Assembly: GCA_035297385.1 (NCBI GenBank)
Contig: DATGZD010000019.1
Coordinates: 22,508 to 86,507 of the forward strand
Source: UBA11855 sp035297385
GTDB taxonomy: Archaea; Thermoproteota; Bathyarchaeia; Bathyarchaeales; Bathycorpusculaceae
Direction of reading: 5' to 3'
Length of the DNA stretch: 64,000 nt
Under the pieces are notes generated by a model that had not been told where the DNA came from, did not search any database, and was given only the letters and a program-made list of their open reading frames with translations. A program made the position numbers and the translations under genes. Positions 8,866 through 16,708 of the stretch are shown in pieces; the first letter of the stretch is position 1; the number at the start of each line of letters is the position of its first letter.

Positions 8866-9297
8866 TCAATGACAAGCCCGCATTTTTTGTTGTAGAACTT
8901 TAAACTTATCATACGCTTCTTTTGGATTGGTTATATCCTCTGCTTCTTTTTCAAACGGACAGATATTTTGTTTCTTGTCATCTAGAATATTATCGATGAG
9001 TTCTTTCCATTCAACTGTGATTTTATTTTCTTCGAGAAACTCTTTACCTTTTTTGCTTAAGGTTTCAGCATAGACTGCATTTATCTCACTGTATACAGTG
9101 AGCAAAGCAACAGCTTTTCCGACTATTGTGTCTGCGGCAGCCGCATTTTTCAGGTTTCTACCACATTGCTCTATAGCGTTGAGAAAACCCGAGATTCTAT
9201 GAGATTTCGTCTCATACAATGTTTCGCCATTCTTTATGATGATAAGGGTTAATTGTTTTTGAATTAGTAGAGTTTTAGCTGTTTCTAAATCACTCAT
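8866..9297 (-). CDS. DUF1893 family protein
   Basis: The 143-residue product matches the DUF1893 pattern: an N-terminal TLIIIKNGETLYETKSHRISGF, a central AAAADTIVGKAVALL motif, then YAETLSKKG. The family is related in fold to deaminase-like proteins, but its activity is not established. The longer open frame adds 33 poorly conserved residues; MSDLETAK (9297) is the likely start. No clear ribosome-binding site is visible, so the message may be leaderless. It is divergent from nikR, sharing a 111-nt intergenic region, and the thioredoxin gene follows 74 nt downstream. Confidence 0.8.
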   Translation of the reverse strand: MSDLETAKTLLIQKQLTLIIIKNGETLYETKSHRISGFLNAIEQCGRNLKNAAAADTIVGKAVALLTVYSEINAVYAETLSKKGKEFLEENKITVEWKELIDNILDDKKQNICPFEKEAEDITNPKEAYDKFKVLQQKMRACH

Positions 9298-9408
9298 GTG
9301 TATTCGAAAAAATACCCATTGAGTTGAGTAAAAACATTGCGTCCTTCTTTTATTCTCTTGTTCAGATGTAAAACTTTTTAGGCTAAAAATCATCAAATTC
9401 TACTGAAG

Positions 9409-9822
9409 ATGAACATGACAAAAATTGTTCGAGTTGGTGTTACATTTCCACCTGAATTACTGTCTGAATTAGATGAAGTCATCGGAAAGATGGGTTATGA
9501 AAGTCGTTCGAAAGCCATTCAAGACGCTGTTCAACTTTTTGTTTCTGAGAAAAAGTGGCTTCGTGAAGAAACAGCAAATCAGACAGGGATTTTGTTAATG
9601 ATCTATGATCATGAGGTTGTAGGCTTAGAAGGTGAATTGACTGAAGTACAACATGAACATTCGCATGTGATTTCTTCATCTATGCATATTCATATTGGCG
9701 ATCGAGATTGTTTAGAAGCCATTGCTGTGAAAGGTAAAGCATCTGAGATACGTGAGCTAAGTAACGAGTTAATCACGAAAAAGGGCGTCAAGATTCTAAA
9801 GACAATGATGGTTTCAATCTAA
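9409..9822 (+). CDS. nikR: Nickel-responsive regulator NikR
   Basis: An N-terminal ribbon-helix-helix (KIVRVGVTFPPELLSELDEVI, about residues 5-25) binds DNA and a C-terminal ACT-like domain binds nickel. Metal ligands align with the E. coli set: His82, His93, His95 and Cys101 in QHEHSHV and HIHIGDRDC. Length (137 aa) is normal. ATG 9415 is an equally possible start. I looked for a GTGTTAC-type palindrome in the 111-nt upstream region and saw none, so autoregulation is not supported. The ABC metal transporter at 30.4-31.9 kb could be a target, but that is a guess. Confidence 0.93.
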   Translation: MNMTKIVRVGVTFPPELLSELDEVIGKMGYESRSKAIQDAVQLFVSEKKWLREETANQTGILLMIYDHEVVGLEGELTEVQHEHSHVISSSMHIHIGDRDCLEAIAVKGKASEIRELSNELITKKGVKILKTMMVSI

Positions 9823-10007
9823 TACAATTGATTTCTTACTTCAAACATACTTCTTTGTATCTTGCTTTCTCTGTCATTTAAGATTTTAACGATTTTTTTC
9901 TCCTCTCTCAATTCCAATAAAGTCTATCAAGAATGATTACATTCTAGCGGGAAAGGTTTAAGCAATTCGATAAGGTTAGCACAACATCACCTTCGGAGCA
10001 AGCAATC

Positions 10008-10871
10008 ATGAAAATTGTAAGTTATCGCTACAAGAATCAAAAGAGTTATGGGGTATTAACCGCTAAGTCAATAGCAAACCTTCCTTGTTTAGCAATGCAA
10101 TCAGGTGAAACGCTTCCAGAAACCGTCGAAAACTTTGTGATTGCTGGTGAAAATGCTATACAAAAGGCAGAAAAGCTAATGACCAAAGCAGAGTCAAATT
10201 GCTTTGTACCTTTGACTGAGGTGTCATTACTTGCTCCCATTATGTTTCCTCCAAAAATCGTTTGCTTAGGTGTAAACTACCGAGATCATGCTGCAGAAAC
10301 AGGCGCTGAAATTCCAAAAGAACCAATACTTTTCATGAAACCACGTACTGCCCTGATTGGTCCGAATGAGAAAATTATGAAGAGTTTTGTTAAACACTTA
10401 GACTATGAAGGTGAACTAGCCATTATCATAGGAAAAAAAGCCAAGAATGTCTCTATGGATGAAGCTAAAGAATACATCTTTGGTTATACCATTCTAAATG
10501 ACATTTCAGCTCGTGAGATTCAGTATGGCGACAAACAGTGGACTCGTGGCAAAAGTTTTGACACTTTTGCGCCCATTGGACCCTGCATTACGACAGAGTC
10601 ACAGCTTAAAGATATAATTAATCTAATCATTCGCACCTGGGTTAACAACGAGCTCCGTCAAAACGGTACAACAAGGAACATGGTCTTCAATGTTGAACAA
10701 ATTATACATCGCCTCAGTCAGGTGATGACTTTGGAACCATGTGACATAATAGCCACTGGTACTCCGGCAGGCGTAGGTGTGGCTATGAAACCGGAGAAAT
10801 GGTTGAAAAGTGGTGATATTGTCACAATCGAAATTGAAGGAATAGGCGTTCTTCAGAATACTGTTGAATAA
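10008..10871 (+). CDS. Fumarylacetoacetate hydrolase family protein
   Basis: FAH-fold enzymes hydrolyse, isomerise or decarboxylate 2-keto acids with an enolate intermediate. Hallmarks are PPKIVCLGVNYRDHAAETG, a metal-binding DYEGELAIIIGK (Glu/Glu) and the later FDTFAPIGPCI and TGTPAGVGVAM. The N-terminal 75 residues are the usual small accessory domain. The exact substrate cannot be told from sequence; hydroxyhepta-dienedioate isomerase and acylpyruvase activities are both known in the family. A GGAG 8 nt before ATG 10008 supports the start. It stands alone, converging on rad50. Confidence 0.9.
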   Translation: MKIVSYRYKNQKSYGVLTAKSIANLPCLAMQSGETLPETVENFVIAGENAIQKAEKLMTKAESNCFVPLTEVSLLAPIMFPPKIVCLGVNYRDHAAETGAEIPKEPILFMKPRTALIGPNEKIMKSFVKHLDYEGELAIIIGKKAKNVSMDEAKEYIFGYTILNDISAREIQYGDKQWTRGKSFDTFAPIGPCITTESQLKDIINLIIRTWVNNELRQNGTTRNMVFNVEQIIHRLSQVMTLEPCDIIATGTPAGVGVAMKPEKWLKSGDIVTIEIEGIGVLQNTVE

Positions 10872-10891
10872 ACAAAGGTATGATCATGTTG

Positions 10892-12988
10892 TTATCTTTC
10901 GATTGAAACTCGACTTACTCCAGCTTCTTTCTCAAGCGTTATAACGTGTTCAGCTTTCTCTGCGAATGCTTCACTGTGTGTGACAGCGATAATTTGTTCG
11001 ATAGCTTTAAAACGTGAAATCGCTTCCGCCAACCTATCTATACTACCGTCTTCTCTACCTAAACTCTCGGTTGGCTCATCCAACAACAGCATACTTAACC
11101 CATGTCCAGTTCGAGATTGCATAATCAATTGTCCTAAACCTAACCGGTAAGCAAAAGCCACCAATGTTCGTTCACCGCCTGAAAGATTCGATACCTCTCG
11201 TTCCGCTCCGTTCTCGCTCATTACATAAGGCGAATACGTATCATCAATTGTCACGTTAAGTAATGCATCCTCACCGACCAACCCATCTAGAACTTGCTGT
11301 ACAAAGTTTCTTAATATTTTCACAAATTCGCTCCGCAATTTTGGCTGAATACCTCGGTAAGCGTCGCGTATGGCACTGATTCTTTCTATAGTTTTGCTGA
11401 TCTTCTCCATACGCTCAAGCTTTTGTTGTGCTTGATCAATACGTTCTTTAACTTCGTCAATGCGTTTAAGCAAATCTTGTTTTCGATTTTGTTTTGTCTT
11501 TAAATCCGATTCAACAGATAAGCATTCGCGTAGAGTTTGCTTACTTTGTTCCCGTGCTAATTCTAGGCTGGAGACATCAAACCTTCCAATCTCAAATCGC
11601 AATGAATCAAGTTGTCCACGTAATTCTACACTTTGCCGTTGTTTTTCACGAGCTTGAGCTAATGTATCTGCAAGGTTAGTTTCCTCTTCATTTAACCTTG
11701 TTTTGAGATCTTCGAGCCTCGAAGCCAAAGTTTGTAAGTTCGAGAAAGCTTCGTTAACTATATTCTTTGTCTGCTGTACTTTTGCTATTTCTCGCTGTAA
11801 TTGCATAATTGACGTTTGACGCTCAATATTCTCTTGTTTAATCCTCTCTAACGTCGCAATCTTGTATTCGGTCTTTAACGGTTGTTGACATAATGGGCAC
11901 CTATTTTCTTTCTCATTTGAAAGTTGATCTGCACGTTTCTGATCAGTCAAAATGCCGCGTGAAGTTGCTTCCTGCTCTGCTTTCAAACTGCTAATCCGAT
12001 CATCAAGCTCATGAAGAATTGTTCGAAGCATTTCAGTGCGTTCATTTTGTTTAACTCCAGTTTTCTCTAACTTTTCTCTCCATGAAGCAGTTTGCGTATC
12101 GAGTGCTGTCTGGCGCTGCTGTAGATTCTCCAGTACAGTTCGCTCATCTTTTGCCATAGCAGTCAATGAAGCAGCGCTGTCCTCGGCATTCATGATGTTT
12201 GCCAGTAAGCGCGCCTCTTCACGCTTAAGTTCCTCAACAGCCAACTTTTTATCCTCCAATCGCTTGAGCTTCATATCTGCCTCTTGCATGCATCTTCTCG
12301 CTGAACCAAGCTTTTCTTGAGCATCCAACAATTCAACTTCTAACACTGTGAATTCACTTGTAACACGGTCATATTCTGCACACAGTTTTTCTTTGCCCGT
12401 TACATCAGGGTCTCTTTCAAGTACACGGCGCTCTATCTCGTAATCACGTTGATACTCACCGATGCTACTCCAAGCCAATTCATAATCAGATAGACCGAAT
12501 AATTCATCCAAGCGTTTCTGTCTATCTCGAGGCGCAGTGTCCAACAATTCCTTTAGATGTTCTTGGCGTACCCAGATGATTTCGCGCCACAAATCCCTGT
12601 CTAAACCCGTAATCGATTTGAATTGCTCAGCAACGGCATCGCTTTTCATGCTTGCGATGAGTGTGTCTTCTTCGAAGAGTTTAAGCTCCTCAAAATCTTG
12701 ATTTATACCCCCACCCTTTCCACGTCGTTTCAGTCCTCGAATAATTCTACACGTCTTATTGTTCTGTGTAAATTCAACAGTAATCTTTCCTTTATCAGTC
12801 CCTTCCCGTAACAAGTACTCGAAACTTCTGCCGACGGGTTCACCGAAGAAGGCAAAGTCAATCGAGTAAAGTATACTGCTCTTTCCGCAGCCTAAGGCAC
12901 CTACTAAACAGTTAAATCCACTTGTAAAAGGAACCGTTGTTTTAACGTGTGAACGAATGTTTTCTAATTGAACTACGTTAATCCTCAT
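10892..12988 (-). CDS. rad50: DNA double-strand break repair ATPase Rad50
   Basis: This SMC-like ATPase works with Mre11 in end processing. Walker A is GALGCGKSS (residues 30-38). Long coiled-coil arms flank the zinc hook CPLCQQPL in the middle. The ABC signature LSGGERT and Walker B LLLDEPTE lie near the C terminus, followed by the switch His in AVTHSEAF. At 698 residues it is shorter than common archaeal Rad50 (about 850-900), which implies shorter arms. Walker A departs from the usual GxNGxGKSS (Leu-Gly for Asn-Gly). Its start overlaps the mre11 stop by 4 nt (ATGA), so the two are coupled. Confidence 0.94.
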   Translation of the reverse strand: MRINVVQLENIRSHVKTTVPFTSGFNCLVGALGCGKSSILYSIDFAFFGEPVGRSFEYLLREGTDKGKITVEFTQNNKTCRIIRGLKRRGKGGGINQDFEELKLFEEDTLIASMKSDAVAEQFKSITGLDRDLWREIIWVRQEHLKELLDTAPRDRQKRLDELFGLSDYELAWSSIGEYQRDYEIERRVLERDPDVTGKEKLCAEYDRVTSEFTVLEVELLDAQEKLGSARRCMQEADMKLKRLEDKKLAVEELKREEARLLANIMNAEDSAASLTAMAKDERTVLENLQQRQTALDTQTASWREKLEKTGVKQNERTEMLRTILHELDDRISSLKAEQEATSRGILTDQKRADQLSNEKENRCPLCQQPLKTEYKIATLERIKQENIERQTSIMQLQREIAKVQQTKNIVNEAFSNLQTLASRLEDLKTRLNEEETNLADTLAQAREKQRQSVELRGQLDSLRFEIGRFDVSSLELAREQSKQTLRECLSVESDLKTKQNRKQDLLKRIDEVKERIDQAQQKLERMEKISKTIERISAIRDAYRGIQPKLRSEFVKILRNFVQQVLDGLVGEDALLNVTIDDTYSPYVMSENGAEREVSNLSGGERTLVAFAYRLGLGQLIMQSRTGHGLSMLLLDEPTESLGREDGSIDRLAEAISRFKAIEQIIAVTHSEAFAEKAEHVITLEKEAGVSRVSIER

Positions 12989-14190
12989 TGCATAAGCTCC
13001 TCGATAACTTGCTTCACACGTTCTTCCTGTCCCTTTGTTAACGGTGTGATTAAGCTAATGGCTGAACGAGCAATTTTTTCAGCTTCAGCATGACTGTAAC
13101 GTTCGCTAAAAATCTGTAGAAAATACTCAAAGGTTTTTGTCCTTAAGTCTTTAAATTCACTTTCAAAAATTGACCGAACGACTTCATCCGAGACTTGAGT
13201 TTCACGTAATAAAACTATTGGATGTACGAGTAACGCTTTTTCAGCGGCGCCACGGATTTTGGCTACATCTACTTGAGCTCGACTGACTTCGGCAGGCAAT
13301 GTACCTTTTAATACGGGAATTACTATTGTGCCTTCTTGGTCAGCATTTTTTACTAGTTGAACTGCCAATTCGGTAATTTTAGCAGCATTCATGCCTGAAA
13401 ACTCTTGCTCTATTATGGTGAACTTTCTAGGCGATGAGAGTGGAATAAAATTAAGTTCAAATTTGCCCTTTTCATCAACCTTAACATATTGAAAACCTTT
13501 GTTAATGTCTGCTTCACTATAATTAACAGTCTCTGTACAGCCGCTATAGACTAGTAAGCCAGTCTTAAATTTGCCTTTATAGCCTTCATGTACATGCCCT
13601 GCTGCATAATATTGGAAGCCTTCAGGAACCAAATCTGGTGAAATCTCTGCTTCGATATATGGTGGCTTAACACTGGGCAAGTCAATGGCGCCATGAAATA
13701 CAAAGATATTCGAAACATTTCCATCAGGCAACGGGACTTTTTCTGCTAAGAAGGTAGGTAACAACTCATCTGTCCGTCGGCGACTTCGAAAGTTTGGAAT
13801 GCCATATACATAACAATATCCAGGTTTTCTCCAGCAGGCGCCGTCATGTCGCGGCAGATAAACAATTAAACCTGCACTATCTAACGGCGTTAAAATCGTG
13901 CCTGTAATCGTGTTAGGTGCAGTATCATGGGAACCATCAACTGTTAAAACTGGAATTCCAGCATCTCTGAGACGCTTAAAGTTTCGTATCGCATTCTCAA
14001 GTGTCGTATTAGAAGGGCGGGAATGATGAAAAAGGTCGCCGGCGATTATCATAAAATCGGGCTTTAACTCAATAGTCTTACTTACTAGCTCAGTGAAGAC
14101 ATCGTCAAAATCTTGCCTTCTCGTCTCTAAATTATACTGCGCATAACCCAAGTGTAGGTCTGAAGTATGAACGAAGCTGAATGGTTTCAC
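12985..14190 (-). CDS. mre11: DNA double-strand break repair nuclease Mre11
   Basis: This calcineurin-like Mn-dependent nuclease acts with Rad50. Phosphoesterase motifs are visible in order: TSDLHLG (residues 9-15), AGDLFHH, GSHD, FHGAID and GHVHEG. The third motif is normally GNHD/E; here Ser replaces the Asn that helps ligate metal (see findings). The C-terminal third is helical and probably binds the Rad50 coiled-coil base. It is the first gene of the mre11-rad50 unit. No nurA or herA gene is adjacent, unlike the four-gene cluster of many archaea. Confidence 0.93.
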   Translation of the reverse strand: MKPFSFVHTSDLHLGYAQYNLETRRQDFDDVFTELVSKTIELKPDFMIIAGDLFHHSRPSNTTLENAIRNFKRLRDAGIPVLTVDGSHDTAPNTITGTILTPLDSAGLIVYLPRHDGACWRKPGYCYVYGIPNFRSRRRTDELLPTFLAEKVPLPDGNVSNIFVFHGAIDLPSVKPPYIEAEISPDLVPEGFQYYAAGHVHEGYKGKFKTGLLVYSGCTETVNYSEADINKGFQYVKVDEKGKFELNFIPLSSPRKFTIIEQEFSGMNAAKITELAVQLVKNADQEGTIVIPVLKGTLPAEVSRAQVDVAKIRGAAEKALLVHPIVLLRETQVSDEVVRSIFESEFKDLRTKTFEYFLQIFSERYSHAEAEKIARSAISLITPLTKGQEERVKQVIEELMQ

Positions 14191-14338
14191 GAAATGTCTT
14201 TTTCTCCCTTTCTTTAACTAGCGAGTTTTGGTTAGACTTTAGAGTAGCTGATTAATAACATTAACATGCCTATGAATAATATCCTACAAGAATCATGTTT
14301 TTACATAAAACCGATTCATATTGTCAAATCTTTAGTCG

Positions 14339-15061
14339 CTAGCAGTGTTCGATTGCCAACGGCAATTGATCTAAGCTCTTTATGGTTTGAGTCGGGCAAG
14401 CGATTTCTACGTCTTTCTGTAAACGTCTTTCAACATATATTGTTTTCATGCCTACCGTTTTAGCACCTTGGACGTCTGCGTCAACAGTGTCACCTACAAA
14501 TATTGCTTCTCTCGGATCGATTTTTAGTGCCTGTAGAGCCTTTTTGTAGATTTCTGGGTGAGGTTTACGTTTGTTTACGGCCCCTGAAACTATAATTATA
14601 TCGAACAGTTTTTCTAAGCCTTGTCTTTGTATTAGTCTGATTACACATTCGGGTATGGCGAAATTGCTGACTATACCTAACTTGTATTGTCCGTGTAATT
14701 CTTGTAGTATCCTCTCTGCATATTCATCTATTTTGACATAGGTCATGAATCTTTCACAGAAAGCATTCGTTGCTCCAATGACTATTGGATTTGAAACATC
14801 GTAATCATACCCTAATTGTTTTAGAGTTCCAGCAATACGCTCGTTAAAATGTGGTTCATTTAACTCTGTTTCTGTGGCAGCATATAGTCTGTCTGTTACC
14901 TCTATGTATTCCTTATAGAACTCTTCAAAATTCACTGCAATGCCCTTGTCTACAAGAAAATTATAAGTTTCTCTTATTGATGGGCTATAGTAGGCGTGAC
15001 CTTTCTCGATCATCATTAAGGTGTCGAACATATCAAAGAGGATGGCTTTAATCTGAGTCAC
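14339..15061 (-). CDS. HAD-superfamily hydrolase
   Basis: Motif I is LFDMFDTL (nucleophile Asp near residue 9), motif II IVSNFA, motif III lysine in KRKPHPEIY and motif IV FVGDTVDADVQGAK. An alpha-helical cap (about residues 20-90) makes it a C1-type HAD phosphatase or dehalogenase-like enzyme. The substrate is unknown. It begins with GTG. It is a single gene between mre11 and a tiny zinc protein, all on the minus strand but separated by more than 140 nt. Confidence 0.88.
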   Translation of the reverse strand: MTQIKAILFDMFDTLMMIEKGHAYYSPSIRETYNFLVDKGIAVNFEEFYKEYIEVTDRLYAATETELNEPHFNERIAGTLKQLGYDYDVSNPIVIGATNAFCERFMTYVKIDEYAERILQELHGQYKLGIVSNFAIPECVIRLIQRQGLEKLFDIIIVSGAVNKRKPHPEIYKKALQALKIDPREAIFVGDTVDADVQGAKTVGMKTIYVERRLQKDVEIACPTQTIKSLDQLPLAIEHC

Positions 15062-15245
15062 TTGTGGACCTCGTTGTAGATAGAAAAAGTGTTTACATTA
15101 ATAAAAGGAATATGGCAATGATTGTTTAAACAGCGCCTTCTTTCTTCTGTATTATGCTTATTGTTAGATACAAAAGATGATAAGGCAAACCAACAGTTAA
15201 CGTTTGCCTGATTTCTGAATATTCTATTACAGTTTGATTATCAGT

Positions 15246-15371
15246 TTACATTCCATCTACTAAATGTGCTGTTCCGTCGGGACAATAGACTATATTGCCT
15301 TTTTCAACTTGAGTGAAGCGTCTGCCACATGTTTTCATTTGCGAACAACCGTCGCAATCTCTTGATAACGT
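15246..15371 (-). CDS. 41-residue zinc-binding mini-protein, probable ACG start
   Basis: The short frame reads (M)LSRDCDGCSQMKTCGRRF... then IVYCPDGTAHLV. Four cysteines (residues 6, 9, 15 and 30) form a likely CxxC-x5-C-x14-C zinc site, plus a possible His36 ligand. No ATG, GTG or TTG lies upstream in frame. An AAGGAGG site (15381-15387, minus strand) is followed after 9 nt by ACG at 15369-15371. Met12 as start would lose the first CxxC and has no ribosome-binding site. I know of no function; such proteins are typically small zinc ribbons. It is separated from neighbours by nearly 200 nt each way. Confidence 0.6.
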   Translation of the reverse strand, partial: TLSRDCDGCSQMKTCGRRFTQVEKGNIVYCPDGTAHLVDGM

Positions 15372-15380
15372 TTTTTTTCG

Positions 15381-15387
15381 CCTCCTT
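15381..15387 (-). promoter_or_regulatory. Shine-Dalgarno site of the zinc mini-protein
   Basis: Read on the minus strand this is AAGGAGG, one of the best ribosome-binding sites in the window. It sits 9 nt before the ACG codon at 15371. No other gene starts nearby, so it has no other purpose that I can see. Confidence 0.6.
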
Positions 15388-15561
15388 ATTGTTCAGGTTG
15401 GCTTATCAAGCGCATCCGGTTTAGATGTACTTGTGCCTGTATGAAGGCAAATGGGAGTGCAGATTGTTCTTTTATACTTTATTGTGTTCCAATAAGTAAA
15501 TCATCTTTCGAAATATAACAAACGTAATAAAATCAGAAATTACTTTAATTGGAATCACCAT

Positions 15562-16083
15562 TTAGAACGTATCATAATGGGTTATTTCATTTAGTAGCTT
15601 CTTATTTCTCTGTCTGGGATTTACATCAGGATAACCAATCGGTATCATAGCCACAGGTCTAATACCTAGAGGAATCTTCAGTGCTTTTTTTGTTTCATCT
15701 TCATCGAATGAACCGGTCCAACAGGTTCCTAAACCAAGAGAATATGCTGTGAGCATAATGTTTTGTATTGCTGCCGCCGTATCCTGTAGGCAGTAGAGTG
15801 TTCGTCCTCGCGCACCATAACCCATAGATGAACGTTTTTCATCAGCGCATACGACAACCACTACAGGTGCTTGTTCGATGTGTGCTTGGTTGTAGCTTGC
15901 CTTAACAAGTTTTTCTTTCACTGCTGGATTTTTAACTACTACGAGTTCCCATGGTTGAATGTTACCTGCTGAAGGTGCATAACTTGCAGCTTCGATAAGT
16001 TGATTAATGTGTTCTTCAGGTACATCTTGTTTTTTGAATTTTCTTATGCTTCTTCTGCCTTTGATCGCTTCTATAAGCTCCAT
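15562..16083 (-). CDS. Nitroreductase-family flavoprotein
   Basis: An FMN-dependent NAD(P)H oxidoreductase of 173 residues. FMN-binding marks are the N-terminal RRSIRKFK, APSAGNIQPWELVVV and the C-terminal GLGTCWTG plus IPIGYPD. The family reduces nitroaromatics, quinones or flavins, or acts on cobinamide or tyrosine derivatives, so the substrate cannot be fixed. Length is typical of the short archaeal branch. It stands alone and diverges from the eL22-like gene. Confidence 0.92.
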   Translation of the reverse strand: MELIEAIKGRRSIRKFKKQDVPEEHINQLIEAASYAPSAGNIQPWELVVVKNPAVKEKLVKASYNQAHIEQAPVVVVVCADEKRSSMGYGARGRTLYCLQDTAAAIQNIMLTAYSLGLGTCWTGSFDEDETKKALKIPLGIRPVAMIPIGYPDVNPRQRNKKLLNEITHYDTF

Positions 16084-16298
16084 TCTGCGACACCTAAAGA
16101 CTGTAATAGTGCAAAAGTAACGTAAAAGCCTTAAGCTTCAAGCACCTACTTTTGTTTGGATGATGAGCTTTAGAGTCACTGAGCTAGAGCAATGAGATGG
16201 ACTCGACGGGCAAACTGACATAAATAAGCTTATATTGCTTTGTGTAGAGGGTGATTTGACGTTTAGTTACAATTTGACTTGGAAGGCGAGAATTCAAT

Positions 16299-16577
16299 AT
16301 GGAAGTTAAGGTTGATGCTTCAGAAATTAAAGGCGAGAAAGATAATATAATCAAACACTTAGAAGATTTCTTGAAGGATAAAACAAGTGCTGATGTGGTT
16401 ACTGAGGGTGAGAAAGTGACGGTCAAAGGTGAAGGCGACGCAGTCAACAAAAAATACGTAAAAGTTTTACTGAAGAAATTCTTACACAAAGAAGATCTTA
16501 TAGACACATTCCGAATTATAATGGATAAAGATAACACATTAAAAGTTAAAGAAAGACGTCTGTATGAAGAAGAATAA
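16299..16577 (+). CDS. rpl22e: Ribosomal protein eL22 homologue
   Basis: The 92-residue protein aligns by eye with eukaryotic ribosomal protein L22e over its whole length. It has an N-terminal VKVDAS strand, IIKHLEDFLKDK corresponding to the FEQFLQERI helix, the VTVKGEG hairpin, NKKYVKVLLKKFLHKEDL matching SKRYLKYLTKKYLKKNNL, and the acidic tail after LKVKERRLYEEE. eL22 sits on the large subunit in eukaryotes and is absent from most classical archaea; homologues have been reported from some deeply branching archaeal lineages. GAAGGCGA upstream gives a fair ribosome-binding site. It is monocistronic. Confidence 0.8.
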   Translation: MEVKVDASEIKGEKDNIIKHLEDFLKDKTSADVVTEGEKVTVKGEGDAVNKKYVKVLLKKFLHKEDLIDTFRIIMDKDNTLKVKERRLYEEE

Positions 16578-16708
16578 AACAAAATTCTTTTATCTCATAG
16601 ATTAAACCTCTGGGACTTCAATTAACCATTCATTCCTACTTTAGAATTAAAGACTGGATGCTCGGGAAAAAAACTCTTACTTCCTACCCGATTTGACGCG
16701 TCGCTGTT

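Noticed and set aside
9298..9408. NikR operator in the DUF1893-nikR intergenic region
   Set aside because: No GTGTTAC-type or other clear palindrome found.
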